A stretch of DNA of 47,500 bases, taken from NCBI RefSeq assembly GCF_000002875.2, contig NC_009420.2, positions 1 to 47,500 on the forward strand, read 5' to 3'. Positions 28,410 to 37,810 of the stretch are shown piece after piece (the first letter of the stretch is position 1; each line of letters opens with the position of its first letter). The position numbers and the translations under genes are program-made. The notes below the pieces were generated by a model. It was not told the origin of the DNA. It saw only the letters and a program-made list of their open reading frames with translations, and searched no databases. The DNA comes from Leishmania infantum JPCM5 (taxonomy: Eukaryota; Euglenozoa; Kinetoplastea; Trypanosomatida; Trypanosomatidae).

Positions 28410-30269
28410 TCACAAGAAGTTGAGCGGCGCCGGAAGACGGGTGTTCGCGAAGGAGAGCAACTGCTGGAAGGTTTCTGCGGCCTCCTGCGGCTCGGGCCAC
28501 TCGGATAGCTTCGCCAGGGCACAGCGAAGATATGCCTTCACAACAGGGTAGTCGAGTTGACGGCAGGCACTCTCGCAGCCGCGACGCCACTGCGCCGCTG
28601 TAGCGTCATCACGACGTGGCCACGGCTGAGCGTACAACAGATAGAGTGTCGCGGCGTCTACACTGCTATCAGCAGGTCGCTCACGCACAGTGTCAGATGG
28701 AGGCTGCGCGGGTGTGGGTTCCACCACTGTCACTCCGTCCTGTGTGCGCGGTCGCTTCGCGTTGAAGAAGCCAGTTGCAAGGGTCATCTGCTGCCCACTG
28801 ATGCGCTGACGTGTTAAAGGCGCCTGCTGCTTCTGCCGGAGGCCCGTCGCCTGCACCGTCATTCCACGCAAATCCGCGACGACGATATCACGCAGAGACG
28901 CGATAGCGACGGTCCAAATCACGAGGTCCATCTCGCTTGACGAGAGGCCCAGCTGTGCCGCCCGCTCCGCATCGGATATAGCCCGCGACGCAACCAACAA
29001 CGGGGCGACCACCTTCCGGATTTCCAGCTCCATCGCCTCCACCTCGTCAGCCGCCATCGCGTGCGGAAGCTTGATTGGCAAATGCACCTCCACACATTTG
29101 CCGCGGCCCATGTACTTTTGCGTCTCCTTCGGATGCAGCGGATGCCGTTCCAGTAGGGTGACGCGAAGCCCCTGGGCAACTGCATCGGTGCGCCGCAGCT
29201 TGGTACACACATCGTCCAGCAGTTGACGCGCAATCTTCCATACGTCGTCCACCCCCTCAGGACGCACCGCGTAGTTCATGGAACAACCAACAGCGTTGGG
29301 AATCCGCTTACCTAGATGCCGCTGGTCCTCCGGATCGCCCGTGCGCGTGACGACGCGGCCGTCCTCGCCACGGACTAGATGGTAGAATGTCTCGCCCTGC
29401 CTCTTGCCAAGAACCCTCTGCAAAGCCTCACGCTTCAGTTTTTGCGCAGACCCGCACGTGACGCCGCCCGCGTCAGTCCTCTCGTCTATGATGCCCTGCT
29501 CACGCAGCGCGCGGCAGATTTTCTCCATCGTGCTCTCCCCCGCACCGTGAATGCACTCCAGCGGAAGTGCGTTCATGGTCTGTGCCACGTCCTTGGCGTG
29601 GACAACGCAAATCCCGTTCGGCTTGCCGCGGTCTGTGGCGAGGCGCGCCAGCATAATGTTGGGCCCGATTCCGCATGAAGCCGTGCACCCTGTTGCGCTG
29701 AACAGCTCCCTGCGAACGGTCTCGCAGAAGGACTGTAGCAAAGCGTAGTCGGCGGTGTCAGCTGCCAGCATCACCTCATCGATACTGTACACCTCCATTG
29801 ACATTTTTACACCCGTGGGAAACAAATCGAAGATGATTTGGTAGAGAGTCTTGGCGACGCGCTCGCATGCCTCGAGGTCGTAGCCGAGGGTTACCAGCTG
29901 TGGGCAGCGCTCTTTCGCAGAGTTCACGTACATCCCGGCGTGAATGCCGTACGAGCGCGCCACGTAGTTGCAGGAGGAGATGTCGCTGTTGTATTTGCCC
30001 GCAGCAATACCCACCGGCTTCGTCTTCAGATGGGCGTACTCCGGCTTTGCCAGCTGCACGGAGCAGAAGAAGGCGTCCATGTCGACATGGACAAAGGTGC
30101 GCTGCTGCTCCAGTGTACCATGGTTCCACTCTGGGTGCTCAATGAACCACTCACGAAACACATCCTCCATCTTCGTCCTCCACTGCCCAATGAAATAAAG
30201 TCGTGAGTGCTGCTGAAAGTGCTGCAGGCTGTTCGCCTGATCACGCACGCTCCGGCTCATCGCTGTCAT
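28410..30269 (-). CDS. REV1: REV1-like Y-family DNA polymerase
   Basis: This 619-residue translesion polymerase shows REV1 hallmarks rather than those of polymerase kappa. SRLYFIGQW at 22-30 matches the REV1 N-digit, whose arginine (here R23) pairs with incoming dCTP in known REV1 proteins. HVDMDAFF supplies D63, and SIDEV supplies D164 and E165, completing the metal site. SCNYVARSYGIHAGMYVNSAKERCP, split over 99-123, is the fingers region. The little-finger domain holds GRGKCVEVHLPIKLP and the REV1-type close DIVVADLRGMTVQATGL. A PCNA-like motif, imperfect (QMTLATGFF), follows near 480. The last 90 residues (YPVVKAYLRCALAKLSEW) resemble the REV1 C-terminal interaction domain. There is no BRCT domain: only 21 residues precede the N-digit. 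It would insert dCMP opposite damaged G or abasic sites in the nucleus. Confidence 0.88.
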   Translation of the reverse strand: MTAMSRSVRDQANSLQHFQQHSRLYFIGQWRTKMEDVFREWFIEHPEWNHGTLEQQRTFVHVDMDAFFCSVQLAKPEYAHLKTKPVGIAAGKYNSDISSCNYVARSYGIHAGMYVNSAKERCPQLVTLGYDLEACERVAKTLYQIIFDLFPTGVKMSMEVYSIDEVMLAADTADYALLQSFCETVRRELFSATGCTASCGIGPNIMLARLATDRGKPNGICVVHAKDVAQTMNALPLECIHGAGESTMEKICRALREQGIIDERTDAGGVTCGSAQKLKREALQRVLGKRQGETFYHLVRGEDGRVVTRTGDPEDQRHLGKRIPNAVGCSMNYAVRPEGVDDVWKIARQLLDDVCTKLRRTDAVAQGLRVTLLERHPLHPKETQKYMGRGKCVEVHLPIKLPHAMAADEVEAMELEIRKVVAPLLVASRAISDAERAAQLGLSSSEMDLVIWTVAIASLRDIVVADLRGMTVQATGLRQKQQAPLTRQRISGQQMTLATGFFNAKRPRTQDGVTVVEPTPAQPPSDTVRERPADSSVDAATLYLLYAQPWPRRDDATAAQWRRGCESACRQLDYPVVKAYLRCALAKLSEWPEPQEAAETFQQLLSFANTRLPAPLNFL

Positions 30270-30444
30270 CCGTGGGCGTATGGCAAGAAGCCGGTCCAGA
30301 AGCCGCAGTTGCGGTGATGAGCTCCGTCAAGACTCGCTCGAGCAGACGGCCTGCCGACTCCTCGAGGACAAGTCGTGGGTCGATGTCTGCGACTACGGCG
30401 CGCGGGAGTTGTGGAGGCAAGGCGCGCGCGCCGCTGTCAGCCAT
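30241..30444 (-). CDS. Small ORF overlapping the REV1 start
   Basis: A 67-codon frame starts with ATG at 30444 and ends 29 nt inside REV1, in another frame. Its codons are GC-rich in the third position, like the neighbouring genes. The protein looks foldable: a proline-rich start, then IDPRLVLEESAGRLLERVLT, which should form an amphipathic helix, and an acidic tail (DDSDEPE). It could be a small protein gene, an upstream ORF that tunes REV1 translation, or the N-terminal part of REV1 displaced by a frameshift. I could not match it to a family; any likeness to the first helix of a histone-fold factor such as TAF12 is only an impression. Confidence 0.35.
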   Translation of the reverse strand: MADSGARALPPQLPRAVVADIDPRLVLEESAGRLLERVLTELITATAASGPASCHTPTDDSDEPERA

Positions 30445-31410
30445 CTACGTGAATTTTGGCCGCACTACCGGAGAAAGAAAGCGACAAAGGCCTCACACCC
30501 CACTACGGCGTCATGAAGTGCCCCCTTTTCGTCACTTAGGGAAAGGACAGGGCGCTGTGAGTCGAGATGAGCAAAAGGCACAGAGGGATCAGCGATGCCG
30601 CCGTGGCACTCATGCAAACGTTTGTGTCTCGCGTACGCACAATTAACGCGATCCACCCTTGCCAGCGGTTTCGGATTCGTAAAGCCAGCCTCCGTTCCCA
30701 GGTACTAAAGATGGGGAGGCAGAACACACAATGCAGAGAAAAAAAAGTGTGAAAAAGAGGCAGCAGACGGCCGATGTGTCCATCCAGGCCGATGAGGCTG
30801 TATGGCGTTGCCTGCGCGAGATGAAGCACACTTGGAAGTCAGTTCCAGGGCACAGCTGTGCTTGAGCAGCATGCATATCGATTTCGATCATCGAGCGCGT
30901 GAGCACTCGGCCAAGATGAAGCTTGCACAATGGCAGCATCTCGTCATCTGCTTCTCTCACCACCGTGTAAGAGCAGGGCAACCCTGCTGTCGCGCACATA
31001 GGAAAACAGTCTCGAGCTTTAACCGTTGGGCTCGGCACCGCTCATGTCGGCATTCCCTCCCTTCTTTTCGTTTTCGGCATGGCGCCTCTCAAGTTAAAAC
31101 ATGGGGAAGGGAGACATCCAAAGCAATGCGAAACGAAGAAAAAAAAAATTGCCGTGGCCGAATACAGCGATACAATGTGGAGAGGGGCGCGGGACGACGA
31201 AGAAGATTTCCAACCGAGCAACAGCCAAGGGGAATTGTCCAGCCGTTCCAATCCCATCTGCGTGCCCATCCATGCATCCGCCTAGCGCCATGGGGCACTA
31301 CAACAACGCAGGGGGGAGGAGAGGGGGTGACTAGTACAGAAAAAGAGAATACGGTACTTTACATGAGCAAGTCATGGGCCCTGTGCCCCGCCGAGCGCAG
31401 CGTAGCTATT

Positions 31411-31449
<39 letters not shown>

Positions 31450-31453
31450 CCCC
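30445..31453. other. Spacer: charged-protein 3' UTR
   Basis: About 1 kb with no gene on either strand. It begins next to the CA microsatellite and contains an A-run near 31138-31148. Confidence 0.55.
31414..31446. repeat. (CA)n microsatellite just past a stop codon
   Basis: Sixteen CA units on the plus strand, 7 nt downstream of the stop of the large charged protein; in the transcript the 3' UTR thus opens with a GU repeat. Confidence 0.9.
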
Positions 31454-34003
31454 TCAAACAAGGCGGACGAATCCCCGATTGCTGTCCAGGGGGATGCACA
31501 GGTGCGCAGAGCACTTGGGCGCAACCTCGACCACCATCGTGGCACACGCCAGCACCGTTCCCTCGTCATCGAGAATCAGAAAGAAGACCATGCCAGCGTC
31601 TGTGTCGCGCTGCATCAGCGCTGCTGTCGTTCCTGCGTCCGGTGCGTAGAAAGAAATTGTGCGCTCGCCAACGATCGCCTCATCGGGCTGCTGCGTCAGC
31701 TGAAAGCTGACGTCGAACGACTGGTTCGAGTGCCACACGTTGATGGAAGCGGCGCGCTGCTGCGGCTCCAGTCGCATCGACAAGCTGTCCAGCTTCCAGC
31801 AAGTTCGATCGACGGCAGAGCTCTCCGCTGCGGAGCTCGTCGTACTTGTGTGGTGCAAAACCTGCAACCACTCGCAGTGCTCCATGAAGTGGATCAAATC
31901 GCGCTCCAAGTACGCTTCTAACAGCACATCCTCGCAGCGAAGAGTCGAGTAACATGTGAGCGAGGGTCGGTCGTGTAGCGGCCAGTTTGCGGTCCACGTC
32001 GCCACGTCGGAGGCAGCATCTCCCCAGTCTGCTTCCAACGCCCCCCACATGTCCGTCGCATCTGTCAGGCGTGACAACGACGGCCGCGCAGGCGACCTGA
32101 TGGTGAACGCGAGGCTTTCCCGCACGAGCACCTCGCATTTACGGATACTTTTTCTTCTCTCCCACTCCCAGTCCTCCAGAACGCATTGCCGCACCAGTAA
32201 CATCTCCGCCTCCGCGGAGCTGCAAAGGAGTCTACGCGCGTCGGCCTCCATGGCGGACACCTGCGCAGTGATGTGGCGAATCCAAAAGTTGTGTTCGAGC
32301 TCGAAGAGCCCAATCCGATGCGCCGCTTCCGAGAGCAAGACGTGCTGGCGCACGAGGCAGCAACGCTCGCGCGCCTCCTCGACCGTCACGCGTGCACGGA
32401 ATTCATCCTCCAACCTCGACAAAGGCCGGCAGGCGTCGGAGACTAGAGAATGTGTCAGCGCTTGCCGCAGCGGCAGAAGCGTGTCGACAGCTGCGGCCGA
32501 CTCCTCAACTTCGATGAGCATGCGCTCAGCTCGCTCGCCGTCGAAGAGCCTCCCCGCTCCTTTGATGAAAAAGATATGCACGTAACGCTCACGGAGCTCG
32601 CCTAGGCAGCGCTCCTCCTCCTCAGCAACACGCTGCCGTCCTTCTTCGCATTGGAGCTGAAGCTTCTCCGCAAGGTATTTTAGCTTGCACGCCAGGCGCG
32701 CCTGCGCCTCTGCGCCGCGGATGGCGCGACTGGAGGCTACCTCTTCAATTGCCAGCACGGTGGCACGATGCAGGGTCGCTTGCTGGCACTCCCATACGTG
32801 GTGATCACAGAAGAGCTGATTTGCCTCCCTGTTTTCCTCAGTGCTGATGAAGCGAGCGCCGCCGATGTACTGTTGACACAAGCTCCGACGCTCGGCCTGG
32901 TGCCGTTTTAGCACGCACGTCTGCGCCTGAAACGCAAGTAGCAGGGAGCCCAGCTCCACCCTCCGCCGGTCCACAATGTCACGCCGGACGAGCAGCTCAA
33001 TCTTGCCAAAGACGCTTGTAACGTCAGAGTCCTTCGTAATCTGCTTGTAGACTCCCCGCCAGCCGAGGAGAAACGCCTGCGTCACGGCCTTGAAGCCGGT
33101 GTGCTCCTGCTCCTCTAACGTAAGCCGAAGTCGCTGTTCCTGCTCAAGGCAGGCGAGCACGCACTCTTCGCAGTCTGCGACGCGCACCTGCTGCGTCGTC
33201 GCGCGGCTTGCCTCGGAAAGGAGGACAACATCTCTTTTGACCGCCGCGGCGAAATCTACGTTCATGTCTTGCAGCAGCAGGATGAGGTGTAGCGAATACA
33301 GTCGCTCCACTGTAGCCCTGTCTATCTCCTCCTGCCACTGCAAACGCCGACGCACACGTTGCGCCCCTTTCGAGTGATCGACGCACCGCAAATGGCCGGC
33401 AAGGCAACTCTGAACAACAATTTCACGCTGCACGTTATCGCCCAGCTCGATAAGTCGACGGTTCCTGAGCTCGTCACGGGAGAACTCTTCCAAAGCGCCA
33501 AGTGCGGCGCGGTTGTCTGCCTCGGTGAGGCCGAGGCGTGAGCCTGAAGCACGTAGCTGCAGCGCGCGCCAAATGGAACGCTCCTCGCAGCGCAGAGATC
33601 GCCGCGTGAGCTCCTCCTGCAAGCACAGATGAAGGACCTCGAACGGAGGCCGCACGATGGCGAAAAAATTTTTCGTCACATCGCGGCGCTGAGCAGCTTC
33701 GGCTGCCAGAAGGTGCTCCACTTCGCGCAAGGCGCATTCGTCCCTGTATGCACGGTTGACAAGCTTCGTGCGACACCGTGTCTCTTGCAGGCCCACTAGT
33801 CCTCGGAGCTCCGCTTCAAAGGATGAAAGCGCCTCAACACATCTCAGCGCTTTGAGCTCCTCAACGATGCGTCGGGGGCGCCAGGCCACATTCCTCGCAG
33901 GCGGGTGAGGCACCAGCGTCGGTGGCTGCGACGTTGTCAGCACGGCCTTCAAAGCAGTGCGCAGAGCACCGTCGCTTGGCCGCGCAAACTGGTATGAGGA
34001 CAT
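31454..34003 (-). CDS. Large charged helical protein of unknown function
   Basis: I do not recognise this 849-residue protein. The ATG at 34003 (MSSYQFARPSDG) is chosen because a strong splice acceptor sits 30 nt upstream; the open frame before it is pyrimidine-rich leader. Residues 1-650 are rich in Arg, Glu and Leu with almost no Gly or Pro, made of repeated helices such as AELRGLVGLQETRCRTKLVN, QWQEEIDRATVERLYSLH and CEEGRQRVAEEEERCLGEL. This suggests long coiled-coil or spectrin-like bundles and hence a cytoskeletal or flagellar role (inference). The last 200 residues differ: they hold Trp-rich segments and a beta-rich end (TISFYAPDAGT, GMVFFLILDDEGTVLACATM), perhaps a small C2-like domain. 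No transmembrane helix is present. Confidence 0.8.
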   Translation of the reverse strand: MSSYQFARPSDGALRTALKAVLTTSQPPTLVPHPPARNVAWRPRRIVEELKALRCVEALSSFEAELRGLVGLQETRCRTKLVNRAYRDECALREVEHLLAAEAAQRRDVTKNFFAIVRPPFEVLHLCLQEELTRRSLRCEERSIWRALQLRASGSRLGLTEADNRAALGALEEFSRDELRNRRLIELGDNVQREIVVQSCLAGHLRCVDHSKGAQRVRRRLQWQEEIDRATVERLYSLHLILLLQDMNVDFAAAVKRDVVLLSEASRATTQQVRVADCEECVLACLEQEQRLRLTLEEQEHTGFKAVTQAFLLGWRGVYKQITKDSDVTSVFGKIELLVRRDIVDRRRVELGSLLLAFQAQTCVLKRHQAERRSLCQQYIGGARFISTEENREANQLFCDHHVWECQQATLHRATVLAIEEVASSRAIRGAEAQARLACKLKYLAEKLQLQCEEGRQRVAEEEERCLGELRERYVHIFFIKGAGRLFDGERAERMLIEVEESAAAVDTLLPLRQALTHSLVSDACRPLSRLEDEFRARVTVEEARERCCLVRQHVLLSEAAHRIGLFELEHNFWIRHITAQVSAMEADARRLLCSSAEAEMLLVRQCVLEDWEWERRKSIRKCEVLVRESLAFTIRSPARPSLSRLTDATDMWGALEADWGDAASDVATWTANWPLHDRPSLTCYSTLRCEDVLLEAYLERDLIHFMEHCEWLQVLHHTSTTSSAAESSAVDRTCWKLDSLSMRLEPQQRAASINVWHSNQSFDVSFQLTQQPDEAIVGERTISFYAPDAGTTAALMQRDTDAGMVFFLILDDEGTVLACATMVVEVAPKCSAHLCIPLDSNRGFVRLV

Positions 34004-34847
34004 GGGGCAATCCTCTCCCTTGCAGCCCTGCCCTGCCGATGTGAAAGAGAGATAGAGAAACGGAAAGAGTGAGAAGCGGCAGTGCACCACAAGAAACAGG
34101 AAGACGCGTGTAGTGAAGGCGGGGCGTGTGCGTTTCTGTTGTCGCATACAGCAGCCCCTCCTCCCCATCACTGCCACATACACGGACACGCACACATACA
34201 CATGTGGCACGCATACAGAGATGAAGAAAAAAGAGGAAGAGAGGGGAGCGGTAGCTTAGGCCTGCAAGGCATTGAAGAAGGCGACAGAGAGCCACCAGGA
34301 ACGAGAACAAACAAGGGCGAGCGGTCAGCAGAATTGTGCGCTTACGCCACAAGTGTTCTTGTCGCCACCGAAAGCAAGGGAAGGAGGAGGAGTGTAGTAG
34401 CGCATCTTCGCAGCGCAGACAGAAGCAAACCGAGCTGCCCCTTCCATACGTAGGCCACCTGCGGAGAGCTGAAGTCGGCATAAGCGCAGGTCCTCGTAAC
34501 GCTGCTGCCCCTTCCTCTCCCCCCCCCTGCAGTGCCGCAGCCGACGGTGTCGGCATTTCATGGCGTGTGCGCAGATGTGTGAGTGAGTGTTCACTTGGCT
34601 TTGCCAGTATGCGAGACAAGACTTGGCACTGCCCAAGCACAAGCATGTCCTCGTAAATCATGACAGGGCGGCGAGATAAGTGTCACATGCGAGCAACCAA
34701 TAATACAATCCAGTCCCATCCAGCGCCGGCAGAAGAGAAAATACTGTCCTCGTCACACCGACGCAGGGGCGACCGTGCGAGGAACGCTTTCATCGGGTTG
34801 TGGGGTCGGCGACTACAGTCAATATGCTTTTGCACAAGTGTCAAGAG
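34004..34847. other. Spacer: cap methyltransferase 3' UTR
   Basis: About 840 nt. It contains the acceptor of the charged-protein gene and no gene of its own; longer frames here lack domains. Confidence 0.55.
34033..34077 (-). promoter_or_regulatory. Predicted spliced-leader acceptor, charged protein gene
   Basis: The minus strand reads CTTCTCACTCTTTCCGTTTC then TCTATCTCTCTTTCACATCG and GCAG, with the AG at 34034-34033. The leader would be about 30 nt and without ATG. Confidence 0.6.
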
Positions 34848-35819
34848 CTAGAGTGCTACCTTCTCTTTCACGAAGCACAGAGCGCGATACAAGGTCACAA
34901 GCTCCAGCTCCGCCGGACTGAGCTTGTTGCCCTTGTTTGCCTTCCAGTTTGCGGAGTAGTCCGGCACAAACTCGGAGAAAGGCTTCGACATGCCCTCGCA
35001 AAGCCGCAGTCGGGCCTCACTCGCGATTTGCACCACCGCATCGTGCGGCACCACATACTCGGGGCAGTCAACGAAGCCATCCAGGCGGAAGTGGTATTCA
35101 GTGCCCGTGACAAGCAAGGCATTGCCGTTGCAGGCTGCGGCGTACTCAGGTGGATTGGGAAAAGAGATGCTGTACAGCTCGTTGCCTAACGTGCCCTCCG
35201 CCGCCCGCTTGGAGAGCATCTCTATGTCGACTGTCGTGATGAGCACCACACCACCGGGAGCGAGAGCATCAGAGACAGCGGAGAAGACGTCGCGGATGAG
35301 ATCGAGACTCTTGCAGGCATAGTGGAACGCAAACTGAATCGACACAACGCTGTAGCGACCAAAATGCGGAGAGCAGGGCAAGGTGCCTCGTAGAAACGAC
35401 TCAGTGAAACAGTCAGCCACGGTGAACGAGGCACAGCACTGCGGCGGTCTCTCCATGGCGGCTATCATCTCCTTACATCGTCTCTCCGCCTCGTTGATGC
35501 ACTCGAGAGAGACATCGTAGCAGTCGTAGACGGAGGTGTGCAGGGCAGCCGACAGCGCTCGGGGGTTGCTCTGCGACGGACTTTGCATGAAAAACCACTT
35601 ACCGATGTCCCCGCCTCGTCCACTGGCAAGATCGAGAACCACCGCACCCTCTGACGGCGAGGCAGCCGCGTTGGCTAACACGCAGTCGAGAGAAAACTGG
35701 ATCAAGGCCTTTTTTACAAAGTTGTTGAAGTGTCGAAACGCCACCTGCTGACTACTCCAGTCGTCTTTCCGCTTTCGTGTCACGTCATCGTACGCCGCCG
35801 CCGCCCGGTTCTGTGACAT
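34848..35819 (-). CDS. CMT1: mRNA cap guanine-N7 methyltransferase (CMT1 type)
   Basis: This 323-residue enzyme transfers a methyl group from SAM to N7 of the cap guanine. Features of the Abd1/RNMT family are visible: FNNFVKKALIQ (31-41), the SAM motif VVLDLASGRGGDIGKW (60-75), YDCYDVSLECINEAERR as the acidic strand and helix, SIQFAFHYACKS as the guanine-pocket segment with the family's QFxxHY, PGGVVLITTVD, and the late aromatic YHFRLDGFVDCPEYVVP. Trypanosomes have a free enzyme of this size (CMT1) besides a bifunctional guanylyltransferase-methyltransferase (CGM1) thought to act on the spliced leader. As there is no guanylyltransferase part, this is the CMT1 form. The ATG at 35819 is the first after the predicted acceptor at 35902. 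Confidence 0.93.
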   Translation of the reverse strand: MSQNRAAAAYDDVTRKRKDDWSSQQVAFRHFNNFVKKALIQFSLDCVLANAAASPSEGAVVLDLASGRGGDIGKWFFMQSPSQSNPRALSAALHTSVYDCYDVSLECINEAERRCKEMIAAMERPPQCCASFTVADCFTESFLRGTLPCSPHFGRYSVVSIQFAFHYACKSLDLIRDVFSAVSDALAPGGVVLITTVDIEMLSKRAAEGTLGNELYSISFPNPPEYAAACNGNALLVTGTEYHFRLDGFVDCPEYVVPHDAVVQIASEARLRLCEGMSKPFSEFVPDYSANWKANKGNKLSPAELELVTLYRALCFVKEKVAL

Positions 35820-36703
35820 TCTCGAGTCTCACGTGAGAGTCTGTGCGCGCTTGGATGACTTGCCGACAACGGTGGCGTTGCGTGGCGACGTGTATGTGAG
35901 CCTTCCGCACGCAAAAAAAAAACGGAAAGCGCAGTTTCAACAAGGTTAATCTTGACGAGAACGCCACGCTGGAGAATGGCGTAGTCTGTACTTGGAGATG
36001 CAGATTGCATTTTTCGCACGCTCGCTCATGAGAAGCGGCACGCACAGACGCATGAAATCACGCGTACATTTGAGTAAGCGCCAACACGGCAAAACAGTGG
36101 ACAAAGACAGCCACAGAGTAAGCAGGGAAAGGCATTCCATTCTCGTGCCAAAGAAAAGTCGCATGAACGGGTGCGATATGTGTGTATAACGGCCGCGATC
36201 CTCGCCGGTGCACATAAGCAGCACCACCACATCGAGTACCCCCCTCTCCTGTGTGCGTGTGAGTAGGGTGCGCGTTTGCCTGCTTCTCAAGGAGAACTCT
36301 CAGCAGTTGGAACTCATCCTAACGCTACGTTTCAAGCGCGCTCACATACTCGGCACATGCTGTCATCGTCTCTGCGCGAGACGCCACCAGCGCTGCGCCT
36401 TCCCGGCTTGCCTTTTGTTTTTGGTGCGCTTTCTTTTCTCTCTTTCCCTCATCTTCCCTATCAGTGGTAGTGAGGGAAAACAGATCGACTGAAGCGACAG
36501 ACAACAATCAGCTGCCCCCCCCCCACACACACACACACGCACACACCGGGCGCACTGCACTCCACATTCTTTACACACACACACACTGCGATGCGGAGAG
36601 AATACGCTCCCGCGTCAGGCTGGGACGATATCGACTCCTTCAAGAACAAGCACGCAAAAACGCGCGCGCATCGACTTCCATGAGAATTGACCGAAAGCGG
36701 TAA
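35820..36703. other. Spacer: UBA-PUB gene 3' UTR
   Basis: About 880 nt with no gene. A C-run next to a CA-rich tract lies at about 36515-36546, with further short CA tracts to 36586. Confidence 0.55.
35902..35931 (-). promoter_or_regulatory. Predicted spliced-leader acceptor, cap methyltransferase
   Basis: On the minus strand CTTTCCGTTTTTTTTTTGCG leads to CGGAAG, with the AG at 35903-35902. The leader of about 83 nt has no ATG. Confidence 0.5.
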
Positions 36704-37810
36704 TCACCACTCGCTGTCCAGGAGCGCGAGCGCCTGGTGCAGGCGACGCACGACAACGGTGGAGAGGCAAAGGGTCTGATTGCTGGCCGCATCAGTTGAT
36801 AAATCGAACCCGCACCAACGCAACAGCCGCACCGCTTCGTCTACAGGGAGAATGGCATCACGGAATGCCTTTGTGGAGATGCGCAATGTGCGCTTCTTCA
36901 TGTCAAACGGGTCGCTCACAATGTTGCCGAGGATGAGCCGGAGAGTGCGCACGCATTCGCCCGTCTGCTCAGCAGATGCGCGCTTGCGTATATTCTCGAC
37001 AAGCGACTGCGCACATGTGGGGGCCTCTCCGGCAAACAAGCCGAGCAGTGTATTCTGAGCAGACGAAGGTGCGGTGACGGCGGACAGGTTCCATGTACCA
37101 TCACTCGACGATGTCGTCGTCTGCGCTGGAGCCTGCGCCCCCTGCAGAGTTTCCAGCTTCGCCGCCGCTTCCGCGCGAGCATTCGCCGCCGCCTCCTCGT
37201 ACTCTTTCTCCGCCAGCGCGAGCGCCTCTTCCCTGGTGTGCCCTCTACGCTCTAGTCGGTCAGCAGCGATTTGAATTTTGATGCGCTGCCTTGCCTCCAA
37301 GTCGGCTGCATTCTCGCGTCGCGCCTCCTCCGCGTTCATCTTTCGCCGCACTTCCTCCATCTCGCTTTTCATTCGCAGCATTTTGCGGCCCACCTCCAGA
37401 CGTTCTCGCTCCTTACGCTGCAGCTCGAGCTTCTCCTCTTCTTTGTTGCGCCTCACACGTTCTTGCAGCTCCCTCACCTTGGCCTCGCGCTCTGCTTCCG
37501 TCAAGACGCGTTTGGCTTTGATGATCACCTCGGCGCCATCCTCGAGCGCAGTGTCGAGCTCTGGGTGTCCTTCGTGCATCTGAATCCATTGCGTGCACGT
37601 AGCCTCGTCAATGCAGCCGGCAACGATGGACTTCTTGATGGCGTTTTCGCTGAATCCCCTCCCCGTCAGGGCATCGAAGAGAGTCTGACTGATAGTGTAC
37701 GTGTCGCTGTCAGTGTCTTCAGATGACGAGGAATTCACAGATGGAAGCTTCACCGCCGCCAAAGGCTCGCCAGCTTGCGGCGACTCTGTCTCCTTGCAAT
37801 CACTGCTCAT
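36704..37810 (-). CDS. UBA-PUB domain protein, likely p97/VCP cofactor
   Basis: This 368-residue protein joins three parts. A UBA-like domain (about 38-86: ISQTLFDALTGRGFSENAIK, with the family's GF-x-E) should bind ubiquitin. A long charged helix (about 100-225) follows, with LTEAEREAKVRELQERVRR typical of UBXN1-type adaptors. The C-terminal part (about 265-355: LRLILGNIVSDPFDMKKRTL and AVRLLRWCGFDL) is a PUB/PUG domain, which in PNGase, UBXD1 and HOIP grips the C-terminal tail of the AAA ATPase p97. No UBX domain, transglutaminase core or RING is present. A role in delivering ubiquitinated substrates to p97 is a reasonable inference. The ATG at 37810 is the first one followed by acceptable coding sequence; upstream sequence is basic and leader-like. 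Confidence 0.85.
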   Translation of the reverse strand: MSSDCKETESPQAGEPLAAVKLPSVNSSSSEDTDSDTYTISQTLFDALTGRGFSENAIKKSIVAGCIDEATCTQWIQMHEGHPELDTALEDGAEVIIKAKRVLTEAEREAKVRELQERVRRNKEEEKLELQRKERERLEVGRKMLRMKSEMEEVRRKMNAEEARRENAADLEARQRIKIQIAADRLERRGHTREEALALAEKEYEEAAANARAEAAAKLETLQGAQAPAQTTTSSSDGTWNLSAVTAPSSAQNTLLGLFAGEAPTCAQSLVENIRKRASAEQTGECVRTLRLILGNIVSDPFDMKKRTLRISTKAFRDAILPVDEAVRLLRWCGFDLSTDAASNQTLCLSTVVVRRLHQALALLDSEW

